Positions 30,303 to 37,796 of a stretch of DNA of 38,251 nucleotides are shown one piece after another. The notes under the pieces are model-generated. The model did not search any database and had not been told where the DNA came from. It saw nothing but the letters and a program-made list of their open reading frames with translations. The position numbers were made by a program, and so were the translations under genes. Source of the stretch: Candidatus Amesbacteria bacterium RIFOXYB1_FULL_44_23 (GTDB lineage: Bacteria > Patescibacteriota > Microgenomatia > CAZETR01 > Amesbacteraceae). Positions within the stretch are counted from its first letter, which is position 1. Every line of letters starts with the position of its first letter. The DNA lies in NCBI GenBank assembly GCA_001773775.1, contig MEXR01000048.1, forward strand, positions 1 through 38,251, given 5' to 3'.

Positions 30303-30944
30303 ATGTTTGATTTTTTAAAACCCAAGGTTTTGGAAGAGGCCCACTCCAAATATAGTGGCCTACTCAAAGTCATTTCCGGTTTTGGTTATAAGTACATTAG
30401 TACCGGCCCCCTGACTCAAACCGGAGGCATCGTCAAAGATGTATGGGAACCGGTCTTAAAAAAATACGGAAAAACCAGAAAATCCTGGTTAATTTTGGGA
30501 TTGGCCGGCGGCACTATCGCCAAAATCGTTTCCGAACGTTTTTCACCGATCGAAATTGTGGGTGTGGAAATTGATCCGGTCATGATCCAGCTGGGCCGCA
30601 AATACCTGGATTTGGACAAAATAGCCCATTTAAAAGTAGAGGTCACCGATGCCAAACAATACGTCCACAACTTAAGCCTTAAACCCACCCCTAAATCCGG
30701 CAGCCACTTTGATTACATCTTGGTAGATATGTATTTAGGAGACCAGTTGCCTTCGTTTGTTTACGATCCCAAATTTTTGCAAAAGCTTAAATCATCCGGC
30801 TCCATCGTTATTTTTAACCATCTTTTTTATGATGCTCCCAAAAAGACCCTGGCCCACTCGCTGATCGAACAACTAAAGACCGTCTTTTCTGACATTCAGC
30901 TGTCCCGCCAGCTGACTAATTTATTGATTGTTTGCAAAGCGTAA
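30303..30944 (+). CDS. Spermidine-synthase-like class I methyltransferase-fold protein
   Basis: 213 aa. Rossmann-type fold of the SpeE family: WLILGLAGGTIAKIV is the glycine-rich motif I, VGVEIDPVMIQLGRKYLD the acidic motif II, VTDAKQYVHNL and FDYILVDMYLGDQLPSFVYD the later motifs. In true spermidine synthases the equivalent gatekeeping residues bind putrescine and decarboxylated SAM. Here the N-terminal beta domain is reduced and length is about 70 residues short, so aminopropyl transfer is not assured; it may be a methyltransferase. Starts 12 bases after the preceding gene. Confidence 0.8.
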   Translation: MFDFLKPKVLEEAHSKYSGLLKVISGFGYKYISTGPLTQTGGIVKDVWEPVLKKYGKTRKSWLILGLAGGTIAKIVSERFSPIEIVGVEIDPVMIQLGRKYLDLDKIAHLKVEVTDAKQYVHNLSLKPTPKSGSHFDYILVDMYLGDQLPSFVYDPKFLQKLKSSGSIVIFNHLFYDAPKKTLAHSLIEQLKTVFSDIQLSRQLTNLLIVCKA

Positions 30945-30959
30945 CTGGGACAATTCAGG

Positions 30960-30965
30960 TATAAT
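30960..30965 (+). promoter_or_regulatory. -10 TATAAT upstream of secA
   Basis: TATAAT 17 bases before the secA ATG and 15 bases after the previous stop, giving secA its own short-leader promoter. No good -35 is seen. Confidence 0.55.
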
Positions 30966-30982
30966 AAACGCCGCATATATTT

Positions 30983-33781
30983 ATGGCTCTTTTTAACAAA
31001 CTTTTTTCTAAATTCTTAGACTTTAACCAAAAGGAAATCAATCGTTTGGTAGCGACTGTCGCCGAAGTAAATTTGCTTACCGCCAAATTTGCCAAGCTCA
31101 AAAAACCTGAGGATTTTAGTAGTTACACTGCCGACTTGAAAAATCGCCTGACTGAAGGTCAGACTCTCAACCAGGTTCTTCCCGAAGCCTTTGCTTTAGC
31201 TCGCGAAGCTTCCGAAAGAGCCATTGGTTTGCGTCCTTACGACGTTCAGCTGATGGCCGCTATGTGTTTTCATGAAGGAAAAGTCGCCGAACAGCGCACC
31301 GGTGAGGGAAAAACCCTCTCAGCCGTTCCTGCCTTGTACCTAAACGCCTTAACCGGCAAGGGAGCCCATTTGGTGACCGTTAACGATTACCTGGCCCGGC
31401 GTGACGCCGGCTGGAATGGTCCCACTTTCCACTTGCTGGGGCTTTCGGTGGGAGTCATCATGCACGAGAAGTCATTTTTGTACGATCCGCAGTATTTCGA
31501 TCCTGCTCACGGCGATGATCGGCTGGCCCATTTGCGGCCGTGTGACAGAAAAGTGGCCTACAGTGCCGACATCACTTATGGCACCAACAATGAATTCGGT
31601 TTTGATTATCTGCGAGACAATATGGTAGGCAGCCTTGAGGAAAAATCCCAACGCGGTCATCATTTTGCCATTGTCGACGAGGTCGATTCCATTCTCATCG
31701 ACGAAGCCCGCACTCCTCTGATCATTTCCATGCCCGATACCGAGCCCACGCAAAAATATTATGAATTTGCCAAATTAGTCGACCGTCTGTCAGCCGATAC
31801 CGATTACATTATCGACGAAAAACACAGAACCGCCAATCTTTCCGAACACGGACTGAAAAAAGTCGAAAAAATGCTCAATGTGGAAAATCTTTATGAAAAA
31901 GATTTCGATACCATTCATCATGTCGAAAATGCTCTCAAAGCCCGGGCCTTGTTCATCAAAGACAAAGACTACATCATCCGCGAAAACCAGGTGGTCATCG
32001 TTGATGAATTTACCGGTCGTCTGATGCCCGGTCGCCGTTGGTCGGAAGGAATTCATCAGGCGGTTGAAGCCAAGGAAAACGTTACCATTCAGCAGGAATC
32101 AAAAACTATGGCCACCATTTCTTTCCAAAATTACTTCCGTATGTACGAAAAACTATCCGGTATGACCGGAACTGCCGCTACCGAAGCCGAAGAGCTGAAC
32201 AAAATTTACAAATTAGAAGTAGTGATTATCCCTACTAACAAACCCATGGTCAGGGCCGACCATGCCGATATCATTTATAAAACTACTCGGGCCAAATACA
32301 CGGCTTTAGCCAATTTAATTGGCGAACTGCATAAAAAAGGCCAGCCGATTCTGGTTGGTACCACTTCAATTGAAAAAAACGAAATTGTTTCTGATCTGCT
32401 TCATCACAAAAAGATTCCTCACCAACTTCTTAATGCTAAAAACCATGAAAAGGAAGCTACCATTATTTCCGAAGCTGGTAGGCTTGGTGCAGTCACTATC
32501 GCCACCAACATTGCCGGTCGCGGTGTGGACATTATTCTGGGCGGAACTCCTCCGCCAAACCCTAAGTTTGTTTTAGGGGACGATCGCCTCACCGAAGCAG
32601 CTTACAAAAAAGAATTGGCCAAATGGCAAAAAGCCCACGACGACGTTGTGGCTGCCGGAGGCCTATATGTAATAGGTACCGAGCGTCATGAATCCAGACG
32701 CATCGACAACCAGCTTCGCGGCCGCTCCGGCCGTCAGGGAGACCCGGGCGCTACCAGATTTTATTTGTCTCTGGATGACGACATCATGCGCATTTTTGGC
32801 GGAGACCAGGTAGCTAAAATTATGGGTTTTCTGAAAATTCCCGAAGACGAACCGATTGAACACGGCATGGTCAGTAAAGCCATCGAACAGGCCCAGGTCA
32901 AAGTCGAAGGCTTCAATTTTGACGCCAGAAAGAGCGTCGTCGAATATGACGATGTCATGAATAAGCAAAGAGAAATTGTTTATGGCTTAAGAAACAGGGT
33001 CTTAAACGGAGAAGTTACCGATCAGGAAATATTGGAGAAGCTTCAGAAGAATCTTAAAAATGTCATCAACATGTATGCCCCGCGGGGAATTGTTGAATCT
33101 GAAGTTCTGCCGATAACTACCGCCCTGGTCGACATTATTCCTTTTGATGATGCTTCCCAACAAGCTTTATCCGATCAGTTTCAAAAATTAGGTACGGCTG
33201 ATGAAATTTCCAAAATGACCGACGGAATTGTCGCCGACACTTTAGAAAAACGTAAAGACCAGGTGGGGGAGCAAAATTGGCAGCAAATCAAAAAGTTTGC
33301 CTATCTCTCTTCAATCGACCATTTGTGGGTAGAGCATTTGGACGCAGTGGATGATCTGCGTTCCGGAATCAGTCTTCGTGGTTATGGTCAGCGTGATCCC
33401 TTGGTGGAATATAAAGGTGAAGCCTTTTCCATGTTTGAAAGATTGGTTACTCAGATTGATTCCGAATTTGGCAAAAGACTATTCAGAATCCAAATCGGAG
33501 ATCCGCGCCAGGCTCCTCCTCCAAAAGCCATCGAAATTAAACCCAACTTTGATATCTCCACCCAGGACTCTGTGCCTTCGACCCAAAATCAAGCTGATTC
33601 ACCAGCTAGAAAGCTGCCGTTTATGAAAGGAAAACCCAAAACAGTTTCTCCTGATTTTCTCTCAGCCATGCAGGGATTACAAAAAGGTGGTGTCGAAAAT
33701 AAAACCAAAAACTTAGGCAGAAACGATCCCTGCTGGTGTGGAAGTGGAAAAAAGTACAAACGTTGCCACTATCCAAATTAG
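30983..33781 (+). CDS. secA: Protein translocase ATPase SecA
   Basis: 932 aa, within the family range. Motor that drives preproteins through SecYEG. Seen: the Walker A region QRTGEGKTLSA near residue 105, the DEAD-type VDEVDSILIDEARTPLI near residue 233, the preprotein crosslinking domain between the motor halves, the second motor with TNIAGRGVDIILGG and RRIDNQLRGRSGRQGDPG, the scaffold helix, and a C-terminal SEC-C zinc motif NDPCWCGSGKKYKRCHYP (CxC...CH) preceded by a low-complexity linker. No Shine-Dalgarno. Similar tail codons recur three times downstream. Confidence 0.97.
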   Translation: MALFNKLFSKFLDFNQKEINRLVATVAEVNLLTAKFAKLKKPEDFSSYTADLKNRLTEGQTLNQVLPEAFALAREASERAIGLRPYDVQLMAAMCFHEGKVAEQRTGEGKTLSAVPALYLNALTGKGAHLVTVNDYLARRDAGWNGPTFHLLGLSVGVIMHEKSFLYDPQYFDPAHGDDRLAHLRPCDRKVAYSADITYGTNNEFGFDYLRDNMVGSLEEKSQRGHHFAIVDEVDSILIDEARTPLIISMPDTEPTQKYYEFAKLVDRLSADTDYIIDEKHRTANLSEHGLKKVEKMLNVENLYEKDFDTIHHVENALKARALFIKDKDYIIRENQVVIVDEFTGRLMPGRRWSEGIHQAVEAKENVTIQQESKTMATISFQNYFRMYEKLSGMTGTAATEAEELNKIYKLEVVIIPTNKPMVRADHADIIYKTTRAKYTALANLIGELHKKGQPILVGTTSIEKNEIVSDLLHHKKIPHQLLNAKNHEKEATIISEAGRLGAVTIATNIAGRGVDIILGGTPPPNPKFVLGDDRLTEAAYKKELAKWQKAHDDVVAAGGLYVIGTERHESRRIDNQLRGRSGRQGDPGATRFYLSLDDDIMRIFGGDQVAKIMGFLKIPEDEPIEHGMVSKAIEQAQVKVEGFNFDARKSVVEYDDVMNKQREIVYGLRNRVLNGEVTDQEILEKLQKNLKNVINMYAPRGIVESEVLPITTALVDIIPFDDASQQALSDQFQKLGTADEISKMTDGIVADTLEKRKDQVGEQNWQQIKKFAYLSSIDHLWVEHLDAVDDLRSGISLRGYGQRDPLVEYKGEAFSMFERLVTQIDSEFGKRLFRIQIGDPRQAPPPKAIEIKPNFDISTQDSVPSTQNQADSPARKLPFMKGKPKTVSPDFLSAMQGLQKGGVENKTKNLGRNDPCWCGSGKKYKRCHYPN

Positions 33782-33802
33782 GGCTATATATAGGAATATT
33801 AT
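33764..33802 (+). repeat. secA 3' end, parent copy of the tail repeats
   Basis: The codons TGC CAC TAT CCA AAT and the stop TAG, followed by GGGCTATATATAGG. This 3' segment is echoed at 34831, 35254 and 35888. Confidence 0.7.
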
Positions 33803-33980
33803 CGATACCAGGATTAACAGTTTTTAAGAATAAACTGCATCAAACCGAATTTCTAATCCCCAGCCTCAATGGTCTAGTTGTTGAAAATCATCCTTAACCA
33901 CATGGTATAAATTTCTTGTCTATAATCTGCGCTAATAATTTAATCCTTGAGTATAAATTATTAATTTGGGTACGAACTGT

Positions 33981-33986
33981 TAAAAT
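33981..33986 (+). promoter_or_regulatory. -10 TAAAAT (leaderless type) for the 33994 gene
   Basis: TAAAAT seven bases before the ATG at 33994, no Shine-Dalgarno. Confidence 0.45.
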
Positions 33987-33993
33987 GTAGAAT

Positions 33994-34761
33994 ATGGATG
34001 ACGGTTCTACAGAAAATACATCTTCTGAAGAACAGAGAATGATTCTGACTCCCTTAAGATTTGCGAAGGAATTTACAAACATTTGGCCACAAATAAGGAG
34101 AAACGGTCATTTTAATTATTTTTTTGCAGGGAGTCTTGCAACGAATATCCTAATGCACGCAAAAAATATCCAAGATGTTGGATCTTCCAAAGCTATACCA
34201 ATTACTCCTGAAATTAGAAGACTGTTTGTAACAAACAAAATAAAGGATATAGATATTGCATACAGCCCAGATCATGAAGTTTGGATGGACGATGTTTTCA
34301 GCAAAGAATTTGAGAAATTCGAGAGATGTATTCAAAAATACAGATCTATAAGTGCATCGCCAAAAGGTATGGGGCTTGACCTGGCTTTAGAAGAATCATC
34401 GATTAATACTAGATATAAAGTTGTTACCACTGATGGAAATGAGTTCTATATTGTAGGATTAGACGCTATGATTGCCCATAAATTGGTATCTTTGGTTCGA
34501 GTTCATCGGGCTTATCCTGAAACAGCAAATGCCCAAATCGAGAGTATTTACAAAGCAGCGACAAGTGTTTATGGAACAGAGCATATTAAAGGTGTTATTA
34601 TTGGATTGTTTAAATTTTATAGAAAATACCTAAAACACTATAATGATTTATTTGGGACGCTTGAAACAGTCGCGTCTGAACTGGATACCAACAAAAAGAT
34701 TTCCCCATTTGTTAAAAATTTGTTCTCTTTAGCTGTAAAATCTAGCCAAAGGGGCATATAA
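33994..34761 (+). CDS. Putative nucleotidyltransferase-fold protein (255 aa)
   Basis: An N-terminal half resembling minimal nucleotidyltransferases of the AbiEii/MNT kind. YFFAGSLATNILMHAKNI gives the family GS-helix, and NKIKDIDIAYSPDH gives a D-x-D pair on the next strand. Later, IVGLDAMIAHKLVSLVRVHR looks like the conserved helix that packs on the NTase core. The C-terminal about 90 residues are helical (GVIIGLFKFYRKYLKHYNDL). The assignment is moderate to weak: the spacing between GS and DxD is long (about 38 residues). No partner antitoxin gene lies next to it. The ATG at 33994 is supported by the -10 seven bases upstream. Confidence 0.5.
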   Translation: MDDGSTENTSSEEQRMILTPLRFAKEFTNIWPQIRRNGHFNYFFAGSLATNILMHAKNIQDVGSSKAIPITPEIRRLFVTNKIKDIDIAYSPDHEVWMDDVFSKEFEKFERCIQKYRSISASPKGMGLDLALEESSINTRYKVVTTDGNEFYIVGLDAMIAHKLVSLVRVHRAYPETANAQIESIYKAATSVYGTEHIKGVIIGLFKFYRKYLKHYNDLFGTLETVASELDTNKKISPFVKNLFSLAVKSSQRGI

Positions 34762-34830
34762 CTGGTTCGGTCTTCTTTTTATTCCGGATCCTACTTTCAT
34801 GAGGTACCCATTATGCTAGCATTTCAAAAA

Positions 34831-34848
34831 TGTCATTATCCAAACAAG
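34831..34848 (+). repeat. secA tail-like repeat, copy 2
   Basis: Preceded by CAAAAA, then TGT CAT TAT CCA AAC (Cys-His-Tyr-Pro-Asn). Compared with secA all differences in these five codons are synonymous. No upstream SecA sequence precedes it. Confidence 0.55.
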
Positions 34849-34877
34849 TATGTATTTGTCCCATCAAGCGCTTAATT

Positions 34878-35189
34878 TCAAACCGAGCGTTGTTCTTCTC
34901 TGCTTAGTTTAACTGCTTTTAGGAATCTTTCTGCTACTCTAATATCATTATATAGCTCAGATTTAGGATCTCTGTTTCCTGCGTAAAATTTCAATACGCC
35001 ATCCACACGATCAATAGGCATTGTAATAGCAACTGCAACTTGATTAAGTCTCTTCTCTTCGGAAATGTCCGGAAACTTAACAGAAAAATCATCAGCAACC
35101 AAAGCGTCCATTATTAGCATGCCAAGGGCTGCGTCCTGAGTTAATCTCTCCCTATCAGATAAACGCACTTCAGGACTGTTTGTATCCAT
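34878..35189 (-). CDS. Hypothetical protein (103 aa)
   Basis: Not recognised. Soluble, highly charged and mostly helical: VRLSDRERLTQDAALGMLIM, then DALVADDFSVKFPDISEEKR, VAVAITMPIDRVDGVLKFYA and RVAERFLKAVKLSREEQR. No motif or membrane segment. Minus-strand start at ATG 35189; a TATAAT lies about 30 bases upstream on that strand. The gene is enclosed by the tail repeats at 34831 and 35254, as if it formed a separate inserted segment. Confidence 0.5.
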   Translation of the reverse strand: MDTNSPEVRLSDRERLTQDAALGMLIMDALVADDFSVKFPDISEEKRLNQVAVAITMPIDRVDGVLKFYAGNRDPKSELYNDIRVAERFLKAVKLSREEQRSV

Positions 35190-35253
35190 ATTTATATGAA
35201 TGACTCTCTAACAACTGAAATTATACACTATCAAGCTAACACCTCAAAAAAAA

Positions 35254-35285
35254 TGCCACTATCCGAATTAAATCTAAATATATGG
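35254..35285 (+). repeat. secA tail-like repeat, copy 3
   Basis: TGC CAC TAT CCG AAT TAA then ATCTAAATATATGG. It keeps Cys-His-Tyr-Pro-Asn-stop, with a synonymous CCG and a TAA stop, and shows a similar AT-rich flank. Confidence 0.65.
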
Positions 35286-35405
35286 CCCTAGCAAATTAAG
35301 TATTCTAAGAACAAATTAAAGCGGATTATATATTATTTTTCAGCCTCACTTCTTCACTTCCCCACAACCGCCAGTGAGCATATAGTATTTTCTTGTAAGT
35401 ATTTC

Positions 35406-35411
35406 TATACT
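35406..35411 (+). promoter_or_regulatory. -10 TATACT (leaderless type) for the 35418 gene
   Basis: TATACT six bases before the ATG at 35418. Confidence 0.45.
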
Positions 35412-35417
35412 TAGAGT

Positions 35418-35858
35418 ATGAAACCTCTTCCGGTATTAATTAAAAACAATTATTTAAAAGTAGCCATTGTATTGGGTTTCATACTTCCTTTAGTCATTTT
35501 AGATTTTCTAGGCAGAAGAAGTGATATCGTTGATGACCGCTTGGCTTATCCTCTGCTGTTATATTTTTCTGGAAGTATGGTTTTGTTTCCGCTGACAGGT
35601 ATATTACGAGATTTAGTCAATATGCTTCCCAAAAACACTATTTTTAACATGTCACAACAAGTTGCTAAACATCCCATAGATCTTGAAAAGAGTCTGTCCA
35701 CAACGAACTTGAGCCCCCAAGAAGTTGAACAGAAAAAATCAGCTGTCTATAGTTTATTTAGTTTTAGTATTATCACCGGTTTAGAATTTATCTCGTTTAG
35801 TATGGGACTAGTAATTATCGCTGCTTTAATTTTGGGATTGATAAGTAAATTACTGTGA
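35418..35858 (+). CDS. Membrane protein with three TM helices (146 aa)
   Basis: Hypothetical. Hydrophobic helices at about residues 11-30 (YLKVAIVLGFILPLVILDFL), 44-66 (YPLLLYFSGSMVLFPLTGIL) and 117-144 (FISFSMGLVIIAALILGLIS). Between the second and third lies a polar, likely cytoplasmic loop of about 45 residues (MSQQVAKHPIDLEKSLSTTN). No family recognised. It is flanked by tail repeats 35254 and 35888 and has a -10 six bases before its ATG, so it forms its own single-gene unit. Confidence 0.55.
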   Translation: MKPLPVLIKNNYLKVAIVLGFILPLVILDFLGRRSDIVDDRLAYPLLLYFSGSMVLFPLTGILRDLVNMLPKNTIFNMSQQVAKHPIDLEKSLSTTNLSPQEVEQKKSAVYSLFSFSIITGLEFISFSMGLVIIAALILGLISKLL

Positions 35859-35887
35859 GGCACCGGTTTTGTTGGCACTTCAGGAAA

Positions 35888-35921
35888 TGTCACTATCCCA
35901 CTTAAGGTCTATATATAAGCC
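35888..35921 (+). repeat. secA tail-like repeat, copy 4
   Basis: TGT CAC TAT CCC ACT TAA then GGTCTATATATAAG. It closely resembles the secA 3' flank (CTATATATAGG), with one Asn-to-Thr codon and a one-base insertion. TGTTGG upstream is faintly reminiscent of the SEC-C codons. Confidence 0.7.
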
Positions 35922-35939
35922 TTATTCTGTAGTCTCCTT

Positions 35940-36527
35940 CTAAATAATATCAACCACAATTGGATCAACCAGCTTTCTGTAATCTTCGGATTTCATTGCT
36001 ATGGAAAATCTTCTATCTCCGGCATTAAAAATAATTTTTTCATTCTCAAACACAGACTTGTCTGCGAACACTTTTAGTCCGGTTAAATTGCCAAAAGGCG
36101 GTACTCCTCCCGGTTCTACCCCGTTTGTAAGTTGTGCTACTTCTTCAACTGTCGCAAACCTGATATCCTTTGCATTTAATATATTTTTAGCTTTAGCGTT
36201 ATCAAACCTTTTATCTCCTGGTATAACGATCATTACAAAGTATTTTCTACCATCATCTTCTTTAACTCTGACTATCATGGCTTTGGTCCCTTGTTTTAGT
36301 GTATATCCGGTTCTTATTTTTGCCGCCTCTTCACTGGTTCTAACAGCTTCATGCTCAAAAGTTTCAAACCACATTCCGGATTTTTTCAATAGATCCTTTA
36401 TGGTTGTAACTAGTGGATGATATTCCATAAACTGTTTACGAAGTCTATTATAAATTGGACGTAGATGTTGTGTATATTCAAAATAGTAAGCTGGGTCAAA
36501 TATCCAAACCACTCCTTTCAGGCACAA
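35940..36527 (-). CDS. YbaK/EbsC-type aminoacyl-tRNA deacylase-like protein
   Basis: YbaK/ProX-fold editing domain that hydrolyses mischarged aminoacyl-tRNA. Family landmarks: FETFEHEAVRTSEEAAKIR near residue 55, then GTKAMIVRV, YFVMIVIPGDKRFDNAKAKN, RFATVEEVAQLTNGVEPGGV and PPFGNLTGLKVFAD. The EPGGVPPFG loop with its lysine/glycine context is diagnostic. The frame opens at a TTG (36527), giving 195 aa. The first 33 residues (VVWIFDPAYYFEYTQHLRP) are not part of the core; an ATG at 36428 would give 162 aa, the usual single-domain length. Which tRNA it edits cannot be told. Confidence 0.85.
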   Translation of the reverse strand: MCLKGVVWIFDPAYYFEYTQHLRPIYNRLRKQFMEYHPLVTTIKDLLKKSGMWFETFEHEAVRTSEEAAKIRTGYTLKQGTKAMIVRVKEDDGRKYFVMIVIPGDKRFDNAKAKNILNAKDIRFATVEEVAQLTNGVEPGGVPPFGNLTGLKVFADKSVFENEKIIFNAGDRRFSIAMKSEDYRKLVDPIVVDII

Positions 36528-36612
36528 TTGTTCGGTTATCGTTTTTCTGTCAGGGATATAACTCCAATGATGTCACAATCAGTCGCACTTCAGTAAGAAT
36601 TTGACTCAAGAT

Positions 36613-36618
36613 TATAAT
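36613..36618 (+). promoter_or_regulatory. -10 TATAAT (leaderless type) for the 36625 gene
   Basis: TATAAT six bases before the ATG at 36625, no Shine-Dalgarno. Confidence 0.5.
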
Positions 36619-36624
36619 TGATTC

Positions 36625-37596
36625 ATGCCTTATACCTCTAAAGCACTGCCCTGGTTATTGGAAGAAGATGGTAGCGGGGTACGGTATTTGGCTTTAAAAG
36701 AACTGGTTGGCTTACCCAGGGATAATACTGAATTACTTCAGGCCAGACAAGTAGCCTACACCAAAGGACAGATTTCAAGAATCCTTAAGCATGTTGAACC
36801 TGAGGGCTTTTGGAATAAGCCCGGTGGAGGTTATTCACCCAAATATTTCTCGACTGTCTGGTCATTGATCTTGCTTTCGCAATTGGGGGCATCGGTCAAC
36901 GATGACAAACGCATTGCCCAGTCATGTCGGTATTATCTGGATCATGCTTACTCCAAAGATGGTTCAATTTCATACAACGGCACTCCGTCGGGCACCATTG
37001 ATTGTCTTCAGGGTAATATGTGTGCTGCACTAACTGATTTGGGATATCAGGATCAGCGGCTTACTGACACTTTTGAATGGATGGCCAGAAGTGTTACCGG
37101 AGGGGTGAAATATTATGCATACAAGTGTGGACCGAATTTTGCCTGCGGGGCCAACGGAAAAAAGCCATGCGCTTGGGGCGCCGCAAAAGTCCTATTGGCA
37201 CTGGGAAAAATTCCGAAGTCCAAAAGAAGTCAAACTGTCAATCGGGCAATTAAAGCCGGCGTGGATTTTTTGTTTTCCGTTGACCCGGTAACAGCAAAAT
37301 ATCCCACAACCAACGACGAGAAGCCCAATAGCAGTTGGTGGAAACTCGGGTTTCCCACCTTTTATTGTACCGACCTGCTCCAGCTGGCTGAAGCATTAAC
37401 GTCAGTCGGTTGCGGCCATGATCCCCGTTTAAAAAACGTTTTGGATTTTATTATGAGTAAACAGGATGACAGTGAGCGGTGGAAATTAGAACATGAATAT
37501 ACTAAAAAAACCTGGGGGGAGTTTGGTAAGAAAGGTGAACCCAGTAAGTGGGTGACTTATCGAGTCTTAAAATTACTGAAGATGCTCGAACAATAA
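36625..37596 (+). CDS. Alpha/alpha-toroid (prenyltransferase/squalene-cyclase-like repeat) protein
   Basis: 323 aa made of repeated helix pairs with aromatic/glycine motifs: GFWNKPGGGYSPKYFSTVWS, GSISYNGTPSGTIDCLQGNM, YAYKCGPNFACGANGKKPCA and SSWWKLGFPTFYCTDLLQLA. This is the pattern of the terpenoid cyclase/prenyltransferase alpha-alpha toroid. Related genes are common in soil and CPR genomes under names such as nitrogen-fixation protein, but no catalytic residue set of a known enzyme is recognisable here. Cysteines (CGPNFACGANGKKPCAWG) might bind metal. No signal peptide. It is a stand-alone gene with a -10 six bases before its ATG. Confidence 0.7.
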   Translation: MPYTSKALPWLLEEDGSGVRYLALKELVGLPRDNTELLQARQVAYTKGQISRILKHVEPEGFWNKPGGGYSPKYFSTVWSLILLSQLGASVNDDKRIAQSCRYYLDHAYSKDGSISYNGTPSGTIDCLQGNMCAALTDLGYQDQRLTDTFEWMARSVTGGVKYYAYKCGPNFACGANGKKPCAWGAAKVLLALGKIPKSKRSQTVNRAIKAGVDFLFSVDPVTAKYPTTNDEKPNSSWWKLGFPTFYCTDLLQLAEALTSVGCGHDPRLKNVLDFIMSKQDDSERWKLEHEYTKKTWGEFGKKGEPSKWVTYRVLKLLKMLEQ

Positions 37597-37796
37597 TTCA
37601 CTGAAAATTAATTGTTTCACGCCTTCGGTTTTCCTGGTTCGCCGACCATAAGCCGGGTTGGTCTTCTGGAAATCAGATTATTGTCGATAATGCAGTTTCA
37701 CCGGGTGATTCATGCATCGCCTTATTTCTAAAAAAAGCCAACTTTACATTGGCGCAATTGTTGACTCAGTGGTCTAATTGCTAAATACTATATTCA
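37597..37796. other. Intergenic stretch before the last gene
   Basis: About 200 bases without a credible reading frame. A weak stem CCGACC/GGTTGG (near 37659-37680) may terminate the toroid gene. The rest holds only the promoter of the next gene. Confidence 0.45.
37761..37789 (+). promoter_or_regulatory. Promoter of the last gene (leaderless type)
   Basis: TTGACT at 37761-37766, 17-base spacer, AATACT at 37784-37789, seven bases before the GTG at 37797. Supports that GTG as the real start. Confidence 0.5.

Noticed and set aside
33831-33880. Possible third copy of the 126-bp repeat
   Set aside because: Only TAAACTG and CCAGCCTCAAT match at roughly the right distance, with a 7-base length difference and no coding frame. 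Too weak to call.
36001-36420. 139-codon plus-strand reading frame
   Set aside because: It is the antisense of the YbaK-like gene, whose motifs are clear; composition matches a shadow frame.
36570-36590. Possible fifth secA tail (ATGTCACAATC)
   Set aside because: Eleven of twelve bases resemble copy 4, but the Pro and stop codons and the AT-rich flank are missing.
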